Part shown: positions 1-8,002 of the stretch, piece by piece
Layout: each line of letters starts with the position of its first letter
Numbering within the stretch: position 1 is the first letter of the stretch
DNA from: Flammeovirgaceae bacterium
GTDB taxonomy: Bacteria > Bacteroidota > Bacteroidia > Cytophagales > Cyclobacteriaceae
DNA length: 64,000 nt
Direction: 5' to 3'
Assembly: GCA_021299455.1 (NCBI GenBank)
Contig: JAJTGQ010000045.1
Coordinates: forward strand, 1 to 64,000
Position numbers and translations under genes: made by a program
Notes under the pieces: generated by a model
Told to the model about the DNA's origin: nothing
What the model saw: only the letters and a program-made list of their open reading frames with translations
The model's database searches: none

Positions 1-75
1 AAAAGTAAAGAATTAAAAAGTAAAGAATTAAAAAGTAAAGAATTAAAAAGTAAAGAATTAAAAAGTAAAGAATTA
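1..75. repeat. Five perfect tandem copies of a 15-bp unit
   Basis: The unit AAAAGTAAAGAATTA is repeated five times without a mismatch from base 1, so the array may continue upstream of the window. The period is a multiple of three, and plus frame 1 reads a Lys-Ser-Lys-Glu-Leu pentapeptide in every copy. Very AT-rich tandem arrays of this kind also occur as non-coding spacers in Bacteroidota, so coding is not proven. Confidence 0.95.
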
Positions 76-99
76 ATTGTCAATCTAAAGATAGGATGA
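1..99 (+). other. Possible 3' end of a gene encoding KSKEL repeats (partial)
   Basis: Frame 1 is open from base 1 through the tandem array. It gives five KSKEL pentapeptides, then a short tail (IVNLKIG) and a TGA at 97-99. The other two plus frames contain a stop in every repeat unit. A charged Lys/Glu pentad could extend a helix at the C-terminus of a protein that starts upstream. The repeat may equally be intergenic and open only by chance, because a 15-bp unit keeps one frame open indefinitely. Confidence 0.2.
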
Positions 100-189
100 C
101 GCTCACAGAAATACAAACACTCTATTTCGTTTTACTATTTATTTTCGATATAGTGTTTGAGTGGTTGGTTTCTCAGAAAGTTTTGGAAA

Positions 190-565
190 CCCTTGTTATT
201 GTTGGTCTTCAACCAATAATGTTAAATCCCGAAACAGTCTCGGTCATTAAATTTGCCAATAAAAAAGTGGTCTATTTTGAGACCTAAAACAGTTTCCCAA
301 ATATACTGAGCCCGTTGGTCGGTTGCAACGTGGAAAATTTTACAGGTGACACAACCCGATTGTTATTGTTGGTCTCCGACCAACAATCCTAATTCTTGAG
401 ACAATCCCTTTAACCAACCAAACAATAAAAAATCTGATAAATTTTGAGGCTCCAAAATTTCATATGGCCAAATATACTTAGCAATCAGATCGACCGCAAC
501 GTGGAAAACCACGTATTTTTTACGTGGTTTTCCACGGTTGACTTTGTCAGAAATTTTACAAGTAA
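190..565. repeat. Diverged direct duplication of about 160 bp in a gene-free region
   Basis: Copy A (about 190-345) and copy B (about 358-565) share ordered blocks: TGTTATTGTTGGTCT, a CCAAC/GACCAA arm, CCAAATATACT-AGC, GCAACGTGGAAAA and AATTTTACA-GT. Copy B carries an extra hairpin (500-536) between the last two blocks. Each copy also starts with an inverted repeat; in copy B it is perfect, 10 bp at 365-374 against 378-387. Short open frames cross the region on both strands but look accidental. No gene is recognisable between 100 and 698. Confidence 0.65.
500..536. other. Perfect 16-bp stem-loop with 5-nt T loop
   Basis: Bases 500-515 and 521-536 are perfect reverse complements (CGTGGAAAACCACGTA) around TTTTT. 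The arms themselves contain the internal near-palindrome CGTGG-AAAA-CCACG. The structure lies inside copy B of the diverged duplication and is absent from copy A. No T tract follows on the plus strand, so it is not a classical terminator. Confidence 0.85.
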
Positions 566-650
566 GCCGTTTCGATAACCAAAAAACTGATTTCAAGTTG
601 AATGCACAATTTTCGAACTTAAACTAGCCAATTCGATGGGGAAATAATAA

Positions 651-682
651 TATCTTTGCCGCCCTGCCTACCGGCTGGCAGG
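651..682 (+). promoter_or_regulatory. -7 element TATCTTTG followed by a leader hairpin
   Basis: TATCTTTG at 651-658 matches the Bacteroidota -7 consensus TAnnTTTG, 40 bp before the ABC-F start. No good TTG lies at the expected -33 distance. Directly downstream, CCTGCC (663-668) and GGCAGG (677-682) form a GC-rich hairpin that would sit at the 5' end of the transcript. It contrasts with the AT-rich surroundings. Confidence 0.5.
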
Positions 683-698
683 CTTATTTTTCTAATAC

Positions 699-2339
699 AT
701 GATCTCTGTCGACAACCTGACCGTTGAATTTAACGGTTCTGCGCTTTTTAGTGATATCACCTTCAACATCAATGAGAATGACCGTATTGCCCTCATGGGC
801 AAGAATGGAGCTGGAAAATCTACTCTTTTAAAGATTATTGCGGGCGTGAGTAAAGCCACTCGAGGCAAAGTAACAGCTCCCAAAGAGGCGATTATTGCCT
901 ATCTCCCCCAACATCTGCTTACGGAAGACGATGCCACCGTTTTTGAAGAAGCATCAAAGGCGTTTGGTAAAATCCTCGCCATGAAAAAGCAGATGGATTA
1001 TTTGAATAGTCAACTGGAAACGCGCACAGATTACGAATCCGATGAGTATTCAAAAATCATTGAACAAGTATCTGAGCTAAGTGAAAAATACTATTCCATT
1101 GAAGAGATCAATTTCGATGCTGAAGTAGAAAAGACGTTGATGGGTCTTGGCTTCTTGCGTACAGATTTTAACAGGCCTACCACCGAGTTTAGCGGTGGCT
1201 GGCGTATGCGAATCGAGTTAGCAAAAATCCTTTTGCAAAAACCCGATTTGATTTTGCTTGATGAGCCGACCAACCATTTGGACATTGAATCAGTACAGTG
1301 GCTGGAGGAGTTTCTAAAAACAAGTGCAAAAGCTGTAATCGTAATTAGTCACGATAAAATGTTCGTTGATAACCTTACAAATCGCACGATTGAGGTGACG
1401 ATGGGGCGTATTTACGACTACAAAACCAACTATACCCATTACCTGCAACTGCGCAAAGAGAGGCGCGAGCAACAGCAAAAGCAATTTGACGATCAGGCAA
1501 AACAAATTGCTGATATCCAACAATTCATCGATCGGTTTAAAGGCACCTATTCTAAAACGTTGCAGGTCCAGTCTCGCGTCAAGATGTTGGAGAAAATCGA
1601 AATCATCGAAGTCGATGAAGTGGATTCATCAGCCTTGAACCTAAAGTTCCCTCCTGCCCCACGCTCCGGAAATTATCCGGTGATCATGGAAGGTGTTACG
1701 AAAAAATATGGAGACCATGTCGTTTTCAAAGATGCGTCTATTACGATTGCTCGTGGTGAGCGGGTGGCATTGGTCGGCAAAAATGGCGAGGGGAAATCTA
1801 CGCTCGTTAAAGCCATTATGGGCGAAATCGAGTATGACGGGAAACTTCAATTGGGCCATAATAGTATGATCGGGTACTTTGCGCAAAACCAAGCTTCATT
1901 GCTCGATGAAGATTTGACCGTCTTCCAAACCATCGATCAAATCGCGTTTGGAGATGTCCGTACTCAAATAAAAAATATTTTGGGCGCGTTTATGTTCAGT
2001 GGCGAAGCCATCGATAAAAAGGTGAAGATGCTTTCGGGGGGAGAAAAGACACGACTGGCAATGATCAAGTTACTTCTGCAACCTGTGAATCTGTTGATTC
2101 TCGATGAGCCTACTAACCACCTAGATATAAAGACAAAAGAGATCTTAAAGGATGCGCTGAAAGCATTTGATGGCACCCTGATTTTAGTGTCCCACGATCG
2201 CGATTTCCTGGACGGATTGGCGACTAAAGTTTTTGAGTTTGGGAATAAGAGAATCAAAGAACACTTTGAAGATATCAATGGATTTTTGCGCAATAAGAAG
2301 CTGGAAAATCTTCGCGAGGTGGAGCGAAGCGTGAGATAA
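699..2339 (+). CDS. ABC-F family ATPase (translation factor type)
   Basis: Cytoplasmic twin-ATPase protein of 546 aa with no membrane segments, so not a transporter; ABC-F proteins act on the ribosome. Domain 1 has Walker A GKNGAGKS (about residues 34-41), signature FSGGWRMR and Walker B LILLDEPTNHLD. A charged linker of about 80 residues follows, typical of the P-site tRNA-interaction motif. Domain 2 has GKNGEGKS, LSGGEKTR and LLILDEPTNHLD. Both ATP sites look intact. The ATG at 699 lies 40 bp after a -7 element. The length fits the Uup/YbiT/EttA-like group, but the exact subfamily cannot be fixed by eye. It stands alone and converges on the next gene. Confidence 0.95.
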   Translation: MISVDNLTVEFNGSALFSDITFNINENDRIALMGKNGAGKSTLLKIIAGVSKATRGKVTAPKEAIIAYLPQHLLTEDDATVFEEASKAFGKILAMKKQMDYLNSQLETRTDYESDEYSKIIEQVSELSEKYYSIEEINFDAEVEKTLMGLGFLRTDFNRPTTEFSGGWRMRIELAKILLQKPDLILLDEPTNHLDIESVQWLEEFLKTSAKAVIVISHDKMFVDNLTNRTIEVTMGRIYDYKTNYTHYLQLRKERREQQQKQFDDQAKQIADIQQFIDRFKGTYSKTLQVQSRVKMLEKIEIIEVDEVDSSALNLKFPPAPRSGNYPVIMEGVTKKYGDHVVFKDASITIARGERVALVGKNGEGKSTLVKAIMGEIEYDGKLQLGHNSMIGYFAQNQASLLDEDLTVFQTIDQIAFGDVRTQIKNILGAFMFSGEAIDKKVKMLSGGEKTRLAMIKLLLQPVNLLILDEPTNHLDIKTKEILKDALKAFDGTLILVSHDRDFLDGLATKVFEFGNKRIKEHFEDINGFLRNKKLENLREVERSVR

Positions 2340-2353
2340 CAACAGTTTACTTG

Positions 2354-3976
2354 TCAATCTGTTTTTGCAATCTTTCTAACCAGCGTTGCCTTGTCGCTTT
2401 TCACCTCCAATAAATAAATTCCATTGGCCAGAAGTGATAGGTCGTATTGTATTGGATTCGTTTCCCAGCCGACCGCTGTCGACTGCTGAAAAATCTGCTG
2501 ACCCAACAAATTGTAAACTGAAACGGTAATCAATCCGTTGGAAGGCGCCTTCAACAGAATATTTAGCGATCTTGAGACGGGGTTAGGAAACACAGAAATA
2601 TCTTCTTCCAAAACGCCATACTTCAAATAGCTTTTCGCGATCTCAAAGTTGGGAATACCATGACCTAATGAATTATTGGGAGTGGAGAAGAGGCTCCCTG
2701 ATTGGATGATAGCTTGCGTGATTTCACTGGCCGACTTGTTGGGGAACGCCTGGATCAACCCTGCCGCCAAAGAGGCAACCAGCGGGCTCGCCAAAGAAGT
2801 TCCACTGGCAGAGCTCAAAGAACCATTGGCGGCAATCACCGCAGTGCCGGAACCTAATGCAACTACATCAGGTTTTAGCCGCTGATCGGCCGTTGGTCCG
2901 ATCGAGCTAAAAGAGCTTTTGCCACCGAGCGATGTAATAGAGCCGACAGCCAACACACCTTCTGCATCGGCAGGGGTAGTCACAAATTTCCAAAAATTAT
3001 TATTCCCTTCATTGCCTGCACTACAAATCACGACTATGCCCTTTTCAACTGCTTTGCGGGCCGTGATGCTGACAACAGCTCTGTTGCCCGTCAAATCAAA
3101 AATAGTGTAGTTCATAGAAGGGTCATCGAATGTGCTATAGCCAAGCGAAGAGTTGATCACATCTACGCCCAAACTATCTGCTTTTTCGGCAGCGAACGCC
3201 CAGTTGTATTCTTCAATCCTGTACTCCGTGGCATCATCTTCTGTTTCAAAAAGGTAGTAGTTGGCTTTGTAAGTTCCACCCACAAAAGTTCCAGGGACAT
3301 AAGCAGCCATTACCGACAATACACTTGTTCCGTGATCATCGTCAGAATAGACATTGCTGGTATTCCTAACGAAATTAAAAACGCCTTTTATTCTACCTTC
3401 CAAAAACAGCGGTTGAAAAGGTGCTGTCAAGTTTACTCCCTGCCAGCCACTATCAAATTGTGCGATGGTGACCCCTTCTCCTCTATATCCCTCCTCCTGC
3501 ATTTTATCCATGGCTAGTTGTTGAAGCTGGAAGTCGCTTTGTTGGGCAACCGCGTCAGGCTGATTTGATTTGTTATGTGTTGCCATTCGTCCACCTTGCA
3601 GAAGTGTCCCGGGCGCAACAAATTCTGTTTTTGAAACAAACGGAAGCGCGTTAATCGTTGGAATAATCGATTGATCTGCCTGTATCAATACACCATTCCA
3701 CCATTTGGAAGTGAAATATGTCTTCGCGCCTAACATCTTAATCTGACTGACGTAGCTGGCATTAACAGGCAAGTCATCAGGCCCAATTGCGATACCGCCC
3801 TTTGTTCTCCGATCGATACTTTTTTGGGTTAAGAACTTGACTGGATCAGTTACCGAAAAAACAGAATTGTTCTTGTCTTTAAAAAAAACAAAATAGCGGT
3901 TGGATTGAGAAACAACCGGCAAAGACCCACAAATCAAAACCCATGTCAGGAGTTTTCTCATCTCACCGCGACTCAT
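2354..3976 (-). CDS. Secreted S8 subtilisin-like protease with T9SS sorting domain
   Basis: 540-aa exported serine endopeptidase. An N-terminal signal peptide ends near residue 24. The catalytic triad reads Asp175 (AQFDSGW), His215 (DDHGTS) and Ser394 (SGTSLASP), with the oxyanion Asn322 (SAGNEG). The last 80 residues (about 460-540) form a type A sorting domain with the DISVFPNPV start and NGIYLLEV block, indicating export across the outer membrane by type IX secretion and anchoring or release at the surface. The start ATG overlaps the stop of the upstream lipoprotein gene (ATGA), so the two are probably translationally coupled. An internal ATG at 3961 would give a tighter signal peptide. 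Confidence 0.93.
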   Translation of the reverse strand: MSRGEMRKLLTWVLICGSLPVVSQSNRYFVFFKDKNNSVFSVTDPVKFLTQKSIDRRTKGGIAIGPDDLPVNASYVSQIKMLGAKTYFTSKWWNGVLIQADQSIIPTINALPFVSKTEFVAPGTLLQGGRMATHNKSNQPDAVAQQSDFQLQQLAMDKMQEEGYRGEGVTIAQFDSGWQGVNLTAPFQPLFLEGRIKGVFNFVRNTSNVYSDDDHGTSVLSVMAAYVPGTFVGGTYKANYYLFETEDDATEYRIEEYNWAFAAEKADSLGVDVINSSLGYSTFDDPSMNYTIFDLTGNRAVVSITARKAVEKGIVVICSAGNEGNNNFWKFVTTPADAEGVLAVGSITSLGGKSSFSSIGPTADQRLKPDVVALGSGTAVIAANGSLSSASGTSLASPLVASLAAGLIQAFPNKSASEITQAIIQSGSLFSTPNNSLGHGIPNFEIAKSYLKYGVLEEDISVFPNPVSRSLNILLKAPSNGLITVSVYNLLGQQIFQQSTAVGWETNPIQYDLSLLANGIYLLEVKSDKATLVRKIAKTD

Positions 3977-4710
3977 TTACTAAATTCCCTTAAACTCTGC
4001 TTATAAATAACACCTTGTTGGGTTCGCTTTTGTGCAAAGCATGGCAACTGAGAATTGGCAAAGTAGTTTAGGAGGTAACTCTCTTTGTAAACCAAACCCA
4101 CCTGATCTGCATACACTTCCAATCTTGAATCCCGATAGATAATATTACTTTGTTCATCATTTTGGACCACTGAAACTGAATGACCAAAACTCAAACCGGA
4201 CGATTCAACCACGTAGGGCTTATTGACAAGTGTGCTCTTATAATCGTCCTCGTTCTTTCCATTTAACTCTTGGCGATTGTTGTACAGATTACCGTTCCAA
4301 ACCAAGTCATTTGTTATGGGTGCGAGTAACTTGACGTAAGAAATATTGCCTTCGCTGACCACTATTCTATTGCCAATCCGCTGGGCTGTCCAGGTTTCGA
4401 AATCAAGCCATGGATCAGCAGCATTTGTCCTCTTAGAACGTTTGAATCGATAAGTGAACCCTTGATCAGCAGGAATTGAATCCACCACCTCCACCAATAA
4501 CTGATAGTTAAGCGTTGTCGTGCCATTGTCTGTGCAAGCTGCCCGAGTGATACTCGTCTCCTCGATATCATAGAGCCAGGTTTGACCCACTCGAAGAGGA
4601 AAATAATTGACATTTTTCTCCACTCTTTCTGAATCACAGCTGATTCCTAAAAGACCTAGAAACGCCATCACAATCCCGTACCGAACGATATCTGCAAACT
4701 TAGGTCGCAC
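3973..4710 (-). CDS. Hypothetical lipoprotein, partner of the S8 protease
   Basis: Not assigned to a named family. The mature part begins at a lipobox Cys (LLGISC-DSE) after a hydrophobic stretch, followed by a soluble, beta-rich region of about 220 residues (NYFPLRVGQTWLYDIEE, typical of Bacteroidota secreted proteins of unknown role). The start is uncertain. GTG at 4710 gives a normal lipoprotein signal with basic residues. ATG 4764 would abut the opposite-strand TrpF-like gene and give a 43-residue leader. ATG 4668 leaves no basic n-region. It overlaps the downstream protease gene by 4 bp. Confidence 0.7.
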   Translation of the reverse strand: MRPKFADIVRYGIVMAFLGLLGISCDSERVEKNVNYFPLRVGQTWLYDIEETSITRAACTDNGTTTLNYQLLVEVVDSIPADQGFTYRFKRSKRTNAADPWLDFETWTAQRIGNRIVVSEGNISYVKLLAPITNDLVWNGNLYNNRQELNGKNEDDYKSTLVNKPYVVESSGLSFGHSVSVVQNDEQSNIIYRDSRLEVYADQVGLVYKESYLLNYFANSQLPCFAQKRTQQGVIYKQSLREFSK

Positions 4711-4762
4711 AATTTTTACGCAGTTTAAGCTCAAAGTTATTTTTTCTTTTTGATATTTGGGC

Positions 4763-5335
4763 ATGACTCTCAAAACGAACGTACTGGTTGAAAACATCTG
4801 TAATCTAAGTGAAGCACGGTACTGTTCAGGCATGGGTGTTCAATTTTTGGCCTGCCCTGCCGCCCAGGTCGATCCAACTCTGTTTGTGGCCATCAAAGGA
4901 TGGGTACAAGGGCCAGAAATGGTGGTAGACATAAGTGAATCAGCGGAGCACCCTGATCTAAACGCGTATGAGGCTGATTTTATTTTAGTGAATTCCAACC
5001 AGCTCTCAGCAACGGCAAATAAAAGTCCCTTGCCATTCATGGTAAGACTCAATGCAGATGATCTGTTAAGCCTCGACCAGCTCACCAAGTACTTCGAACG
5101 GATTCAGTTTGTGATCACTGATGTCGTCTCCAAAAAAGAAATCGACAAACTAAGCGCGCTGAAGTACAAAATAATTGCGTCAGTCGACAAGAAAAATTCC
5201 AACCAACTCACTGAGATACTCAACTTGCCGATTGCTGGCATTTTATTGACGGGCGAAAGCGAAACTACCCCTGGGTTAAAAAACTATGATCATCTATCAA
5301 CAATCCTCGAAGAACTAGAGGCTAGCGAGGGCTAA
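4763..5335 (+). CDS. TrpF-like (beta/alpha)8 barrel protein, probably not a PRA isomerase
   Basis: About 190 aa with landmarks of phosphoribosylanthranilate isomerase: an N-terminal NLSEARYCSGMGV block (compare NLEDAxxxxxxGA) and a C-terminal TPGLKNYDHL phosphate-loop-like block. The N-terminal KICG motif that carries the catalytic Cys is replaced by LVEN-IC, aligning Glu at the Cys position. No trp genes are nearby. It is more likely a paralogue with another role than TrpF itself. ATG at 4763 is chosen over TTG at 4757. Its start abuts the divergent lipoprotein gene, and its 3' end overlaps the convergent response-regulator gene by 14 bp. Confidence 0.65.
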   Translation: MTLKTNVLVENICNLSEARYCSGMGVQFLACPAAQVDPTLFVAIKGWVQGPEMVVDISESAEHPDLNAYEADFILVNSNQLSATANKSPLPFMVRLNADDLLSLDQLTKYFERIQFVITDVVSKKEIDKLSALKYKIIASVDKKNSNQLTEILNLPIAGILLTGESETTPGLKNYDHLSTILEELEASEG

Positions 5336-6005
5336 ACTTATATCTTCCGTTACCCAGGCTAGTCAGCCATTTTCCTCCCAGCTTTTGCGCGATGCTGTTA
5401 ATGTAAGCCTCAACGGAGTTCGCAGCTGAATAAACCTCGGAACCCCAGATGCTGTTAACCAAATTTTGTAAACTGATTATTTTTCTCGGGTTTTGAGCAA
5501 AGAAGAAAAGCAACTCAAATTCATGTTTGGAGAATCTGATTGGAATTCCTTTGAGATAAGCCAACGCGGCTCTTCGATGAATGACTAGATTACCAACAAT
5601 CACGGAAGGAACGCTCTTCCGAATCACGAATTGATCGTTCAATACTGTGGACACTTTTTTTGTAAGCGCTCTCAAGCCAACAATCTTTTCAATAAAATCG
5701 TCTCCGCCTGTATCAAGAGCCGCATCATGATAGTAATGCTCTGAGCGCGCAGTAAGAAAGAAGATATAGGTATCTTTAAATTTTGGAAGACTTCGCAATT
5801 GCTTGCAAATCTCTATTCCCGAAGGAGCGGGCATCATAATGTTGAGGATGATTAAATCAGGACGAAAACTAACAGCCGCGTCAACGGCCTCATGGCTGTT
5901 CTCAACCACTTTGATTTTAAATCCTTCTCGCGATAGATTGTAACGCAACAACTCTAGAATATCCAGATCATCGTCCACCACCAAAATTCGATAGGCTCTT
6001 CCCAT
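5322..6005 (-). CDS. OmpR/PhoB-type response regulator with Asn at the phosphorylation site
   Basis: 227 aa: receiver (1-120) plus winged-helix DNA-binding domain (about 135-227, ending GNGRYKFSPR). The acidic pocket (VVDDD, Asp11-13), Thr85 and Lys107 are present. The phospho-acceptor is Asn55 in LIILNIMMP, where the family has LIILDxMMP; the codon is AAC rather than GAT/GAC. After the Lys, the usual Pro is Ile. It may therefore act without His-Asp phosphotransfer. No histidine kinase is adjacent. It lies 62 bp downstream of the glycosyltransferase gene on the same strand. Gene regulation by DNA binding is inferred from the domain. Confidence 0.9.
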   Translation of the reverse strand: MGRAYRILVVDDDLDILELLRYNLSREGFKIKVVENSHEAVDAAVSFRPDLIILNIMMPAPSGIEICKQLRSLPKFKDTYIFFLTARSEHYYHDAALDTGGDDFIEKIVGLRALTKKVSTVLNDQFVIRKSVPSVIVGNLVIHRRAALAYLKGIPIRFSKHEFELLFFFAQNPRKIISLQNLVNSIWGSEVYSAANSVEAYINSIAQKLGGKWLTSLGNGRYKFSPR

Positions 6006-6067
6006 TTCGTGGAAAAGATACCCTTCAAATATGATTGAAGTTTTATTGCAGCGTTATCAAATTACTG

Positions 6068-7063
6068 CTATGACGTTGAGCCATACTTTTCAATCAATTT
6101 TTCCACTGCTACGCCAGCAATATCAGGAAAGGAAATATCCAGTAGGCTGTTCTCATCAATCCATTGCTCAACACGCTTGATGGTTTTCTTTTTAACTTTT
6201 TTCAACACTGGCACGCCCAATTTTTTCAAGGCGGCTGCATTGCAATGCTGTTCGTATTGCGTTTTCATCGGCACAACCAACAATTTTTTACGCAAATGCA
6301 ATACTTCTGCGGGTGTTTCGAAGCCAGCCCCACAAACCACACCCGAACTCGAGACCACGCTCTCCACAAAATCAACGCCACTAATAGGATACACCGAGAT
6401 GCGCCCCACATGATAGGCACTCTTAGTATGCTTGGAGAAAATATGCCATTTTACCTTGGAAATCTTGAGCAAGCGCTGAACCAACTTCTTATCATCATAG
6501 GCCGGTAGGTATACCGTGTAATGACCTAGATCTTTGGTGCGAGCCTCCCGGATAGCTCTTCGGATAACAGGTGTAAAAATGTTTTTATCGTACTCCTCGA
6601 AATGAAAACCAACGTATTTTTTAACGGGTGCATAGTTTCGAATCATCCATTCCCCGAAAGGGTCAACGATTTTTGGCCGTGGTGATTTTTTCGATAGCAA
6701 CGCAGCTTGATGACTCAACGACACGCACCTCACTTCCTTTTTCTTGCAGGCCCAGGCAGAAATGGGCTCAAAATCATTCACTACCAGGTCGTAGTTTTCA
6801 ACTGGAAAGCTCTTGATTTCTTTAATGACATCTTTTGAGCTGTTCTTTTGAAACGTCTTTAGAAAATTGATTCCGCCACTTTTGCCAAAGTAAAAGCTGA
6901 GTCCTTTTGATTTGTACTTCACCGGATAGGGCAACACGATCTCCGCTTGGGCTCCACTTACAAATAAGTCGAGTTCACCATGTTTTCTAAGCTCGGGAAT
7001 AATATCGACCGCTCGGCTTAAATGACCATTGCCGGTGCCTTGAATAGCATAAAGAATTTTCAT
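6068..7063 (-). CDS. MurG/GT28-like glycosyltransferase
   Basis: 331 aa with GT-B fold features. The N-terminus is MKILYAIQGTGNGHLSRA (glycine-rich GNGH acceptor loop) and the C-terminal half has a donor-site region (SSGVVCGAGFETPAEVLHLRKK, then VPMKTQYEQHCNA), as in UDP-sugar transferases of the MJ1255/MurG-like group. No transmembrane segment is seen; such enzymes sit on the inner face of the membrane. It overlaps the preceding LpxH-like phosphoesterase gene by 4 bp (ATGA), pointing to a joint role in glycolipid or envelope metabolism (inference). Donor and acceptor are unknown. Confidence 0.85.
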   Translation of the reverse strand: MKILYAIQGTGNGHLSRAVDIIPELRKHGELDLFVSGAQAEIVLPYPVKYKSKGLSFYFGKSGGINFLKTFQKNSSKDVIKEIKSFPVENYDLVVNDFEPISAWACKKKEVRCVSLSHQAALLSKKSPRPKIVDPFGEWMIRNYAPVKKYVGFHFEEYDKNIFTPVIRRAIREARTKDLGHYTVYLPAYDDKKLVQRLLKISKVKWHIFSKHTKSAYHVGRISVYPISGVDFVESVVSSSGVVCGAGFETPAEVLHLRKKLLVVPMKTQYEQHCNAAALKKLGVPVLKKVKKKTIKRVEQWIDENSLLDISFPDIAGVAVEKLIEKYGSTS

Positions 7064-7911
7064 TTTTTCGTAGAAAGAAATTCGTTGACAAGGTCTTTAA
7101 AAATCTCGTCATTATCTAGCGTATTGCGGGCGTGTTTAGAAAGCTTTATTTTTTGAGCATGCAAGTCTTCACTATAGCGATAGATCTTCCACGCGCCCTG
7201 ATTGTACTCAAGCGAAGTCAGGTTTTCGACCCAATCGCCCGAATTCAAATACATCACCTCTCCTTTTTCTGTGGTAATCTTTCTCATTTCTGGCTGGTGA
7301 ATATGGCCGCAGATGACAAATTGATAGCCATTGGAGATCGCAATATCAGCAGCCGTTTGTTCAAAGTCATTAATAAATTTGACCGCTTGCTTCACACTGT
7401 CTTTAACGCGTTTTGAAAGTGATATCTTTCCGCGACCAAATGCTTTTAACACAAAATTTACAAACGAATTGATGAGTATCAACGTATCATAACCAATCGC
7501 GCCTAATTTGGCTAGCCACTTCGAGTATTTCATCGTCACGTCAAATACATCGCCATGAAAAACCCATGCCGATTGGCCATTCAACGAGAGGACTTTTTTA
7601 TTGCCAATTTGAAAAGAGCCCAATCTGAATCCAGCGAACTTTCGAAGCATTTCATCGTGGTTGCCCGTCAGATAGGTAATCTTGGTTCCTTTAGCGATCA
7701 GACTGGTAATGTGCTTCACCACCTGCATGTGCGATTTGGGCCAGTAGCGTTTGCTAAACTGCCACATATCGATAATATCTCCGTTAAGGATAATGCGCTT
7801 GGGCTTGATGGACTTTAAGTAACGAAGCAGCTCTTCTGAGTGGCACCCGTAAGTACCTAGATGAACATCCGATATAATCACTAGTTCAACATCTCGCTTT
7901 CTTTTTCCCAT
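7060..7911 (-). CDS. Calcineurin-like phosphoesterase, LpxH-like (UDP-2,3-diacylglucosamine diphosphatase type)
   Basis: 283 aa with a full set of dinuclear-metal motifs: DVHLG (Asp15, His17), GDIID (Asp45), GNHD (Asn84, His85), a FHGD block and CGHIHQP near residue 208. Many Bacteroidota carry such LpxH-like paralogues, so hydrolysis of a UDP-diacylglucosamine or related pyrophosphate is plausible but not certain. The N-terminus is basic with no signal peptide. A hydrophobic stretch around residues 135-160 suggests membrane association. It is first in a two-gene unit with the glycosyltransferase, overlapping by 4 bp. Confidence 0.85.
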   Translation of the reverse strand: MGKRKRDVELVIISDVHLGTYGCHSEELLRYLKSIKPKRIILNGDIIDMWQFSKRYWPKSHMQVVKHITSLIAKGTKITYLTGNHDEMLRKFAGFRLGSFQIGNKKVLSLNGQSAWVFHGDVFDVTMKYSKWLAKLGAIGYDTLILINSFVNFVLKAFGRGKISLSKRVKDSVKQAVKFINDFEQTAADIAISNGYQFVICGHIHQPEMRKITTEKGEVMYLNSGDWVENLTSLEYNQGAWKIYRYSEDLHAQKIKLSKHARNTLDNDEIFKDLVNEFLSTKK

Positions 7912-8002
7912 CGGTAGGTTTGGTACACAAAATTACAACTTCGATATCGCTGTTGTTAAAATACCAAATTACCAAAATGTTAACTCAATGTTTCCTCTTT
8001 TT

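Noticed and set aside
96-287. 63-codon plus-strand frame in the repeat region
   Set aside because: It lies across the diverged duplication, has no recognisable product and is not preserved in the second copy.
363-596. 77-codon minus-strand frame
   Set aside because: It runs through the perfect hairpin (500-536) and has no homology landmarks; open by chance.
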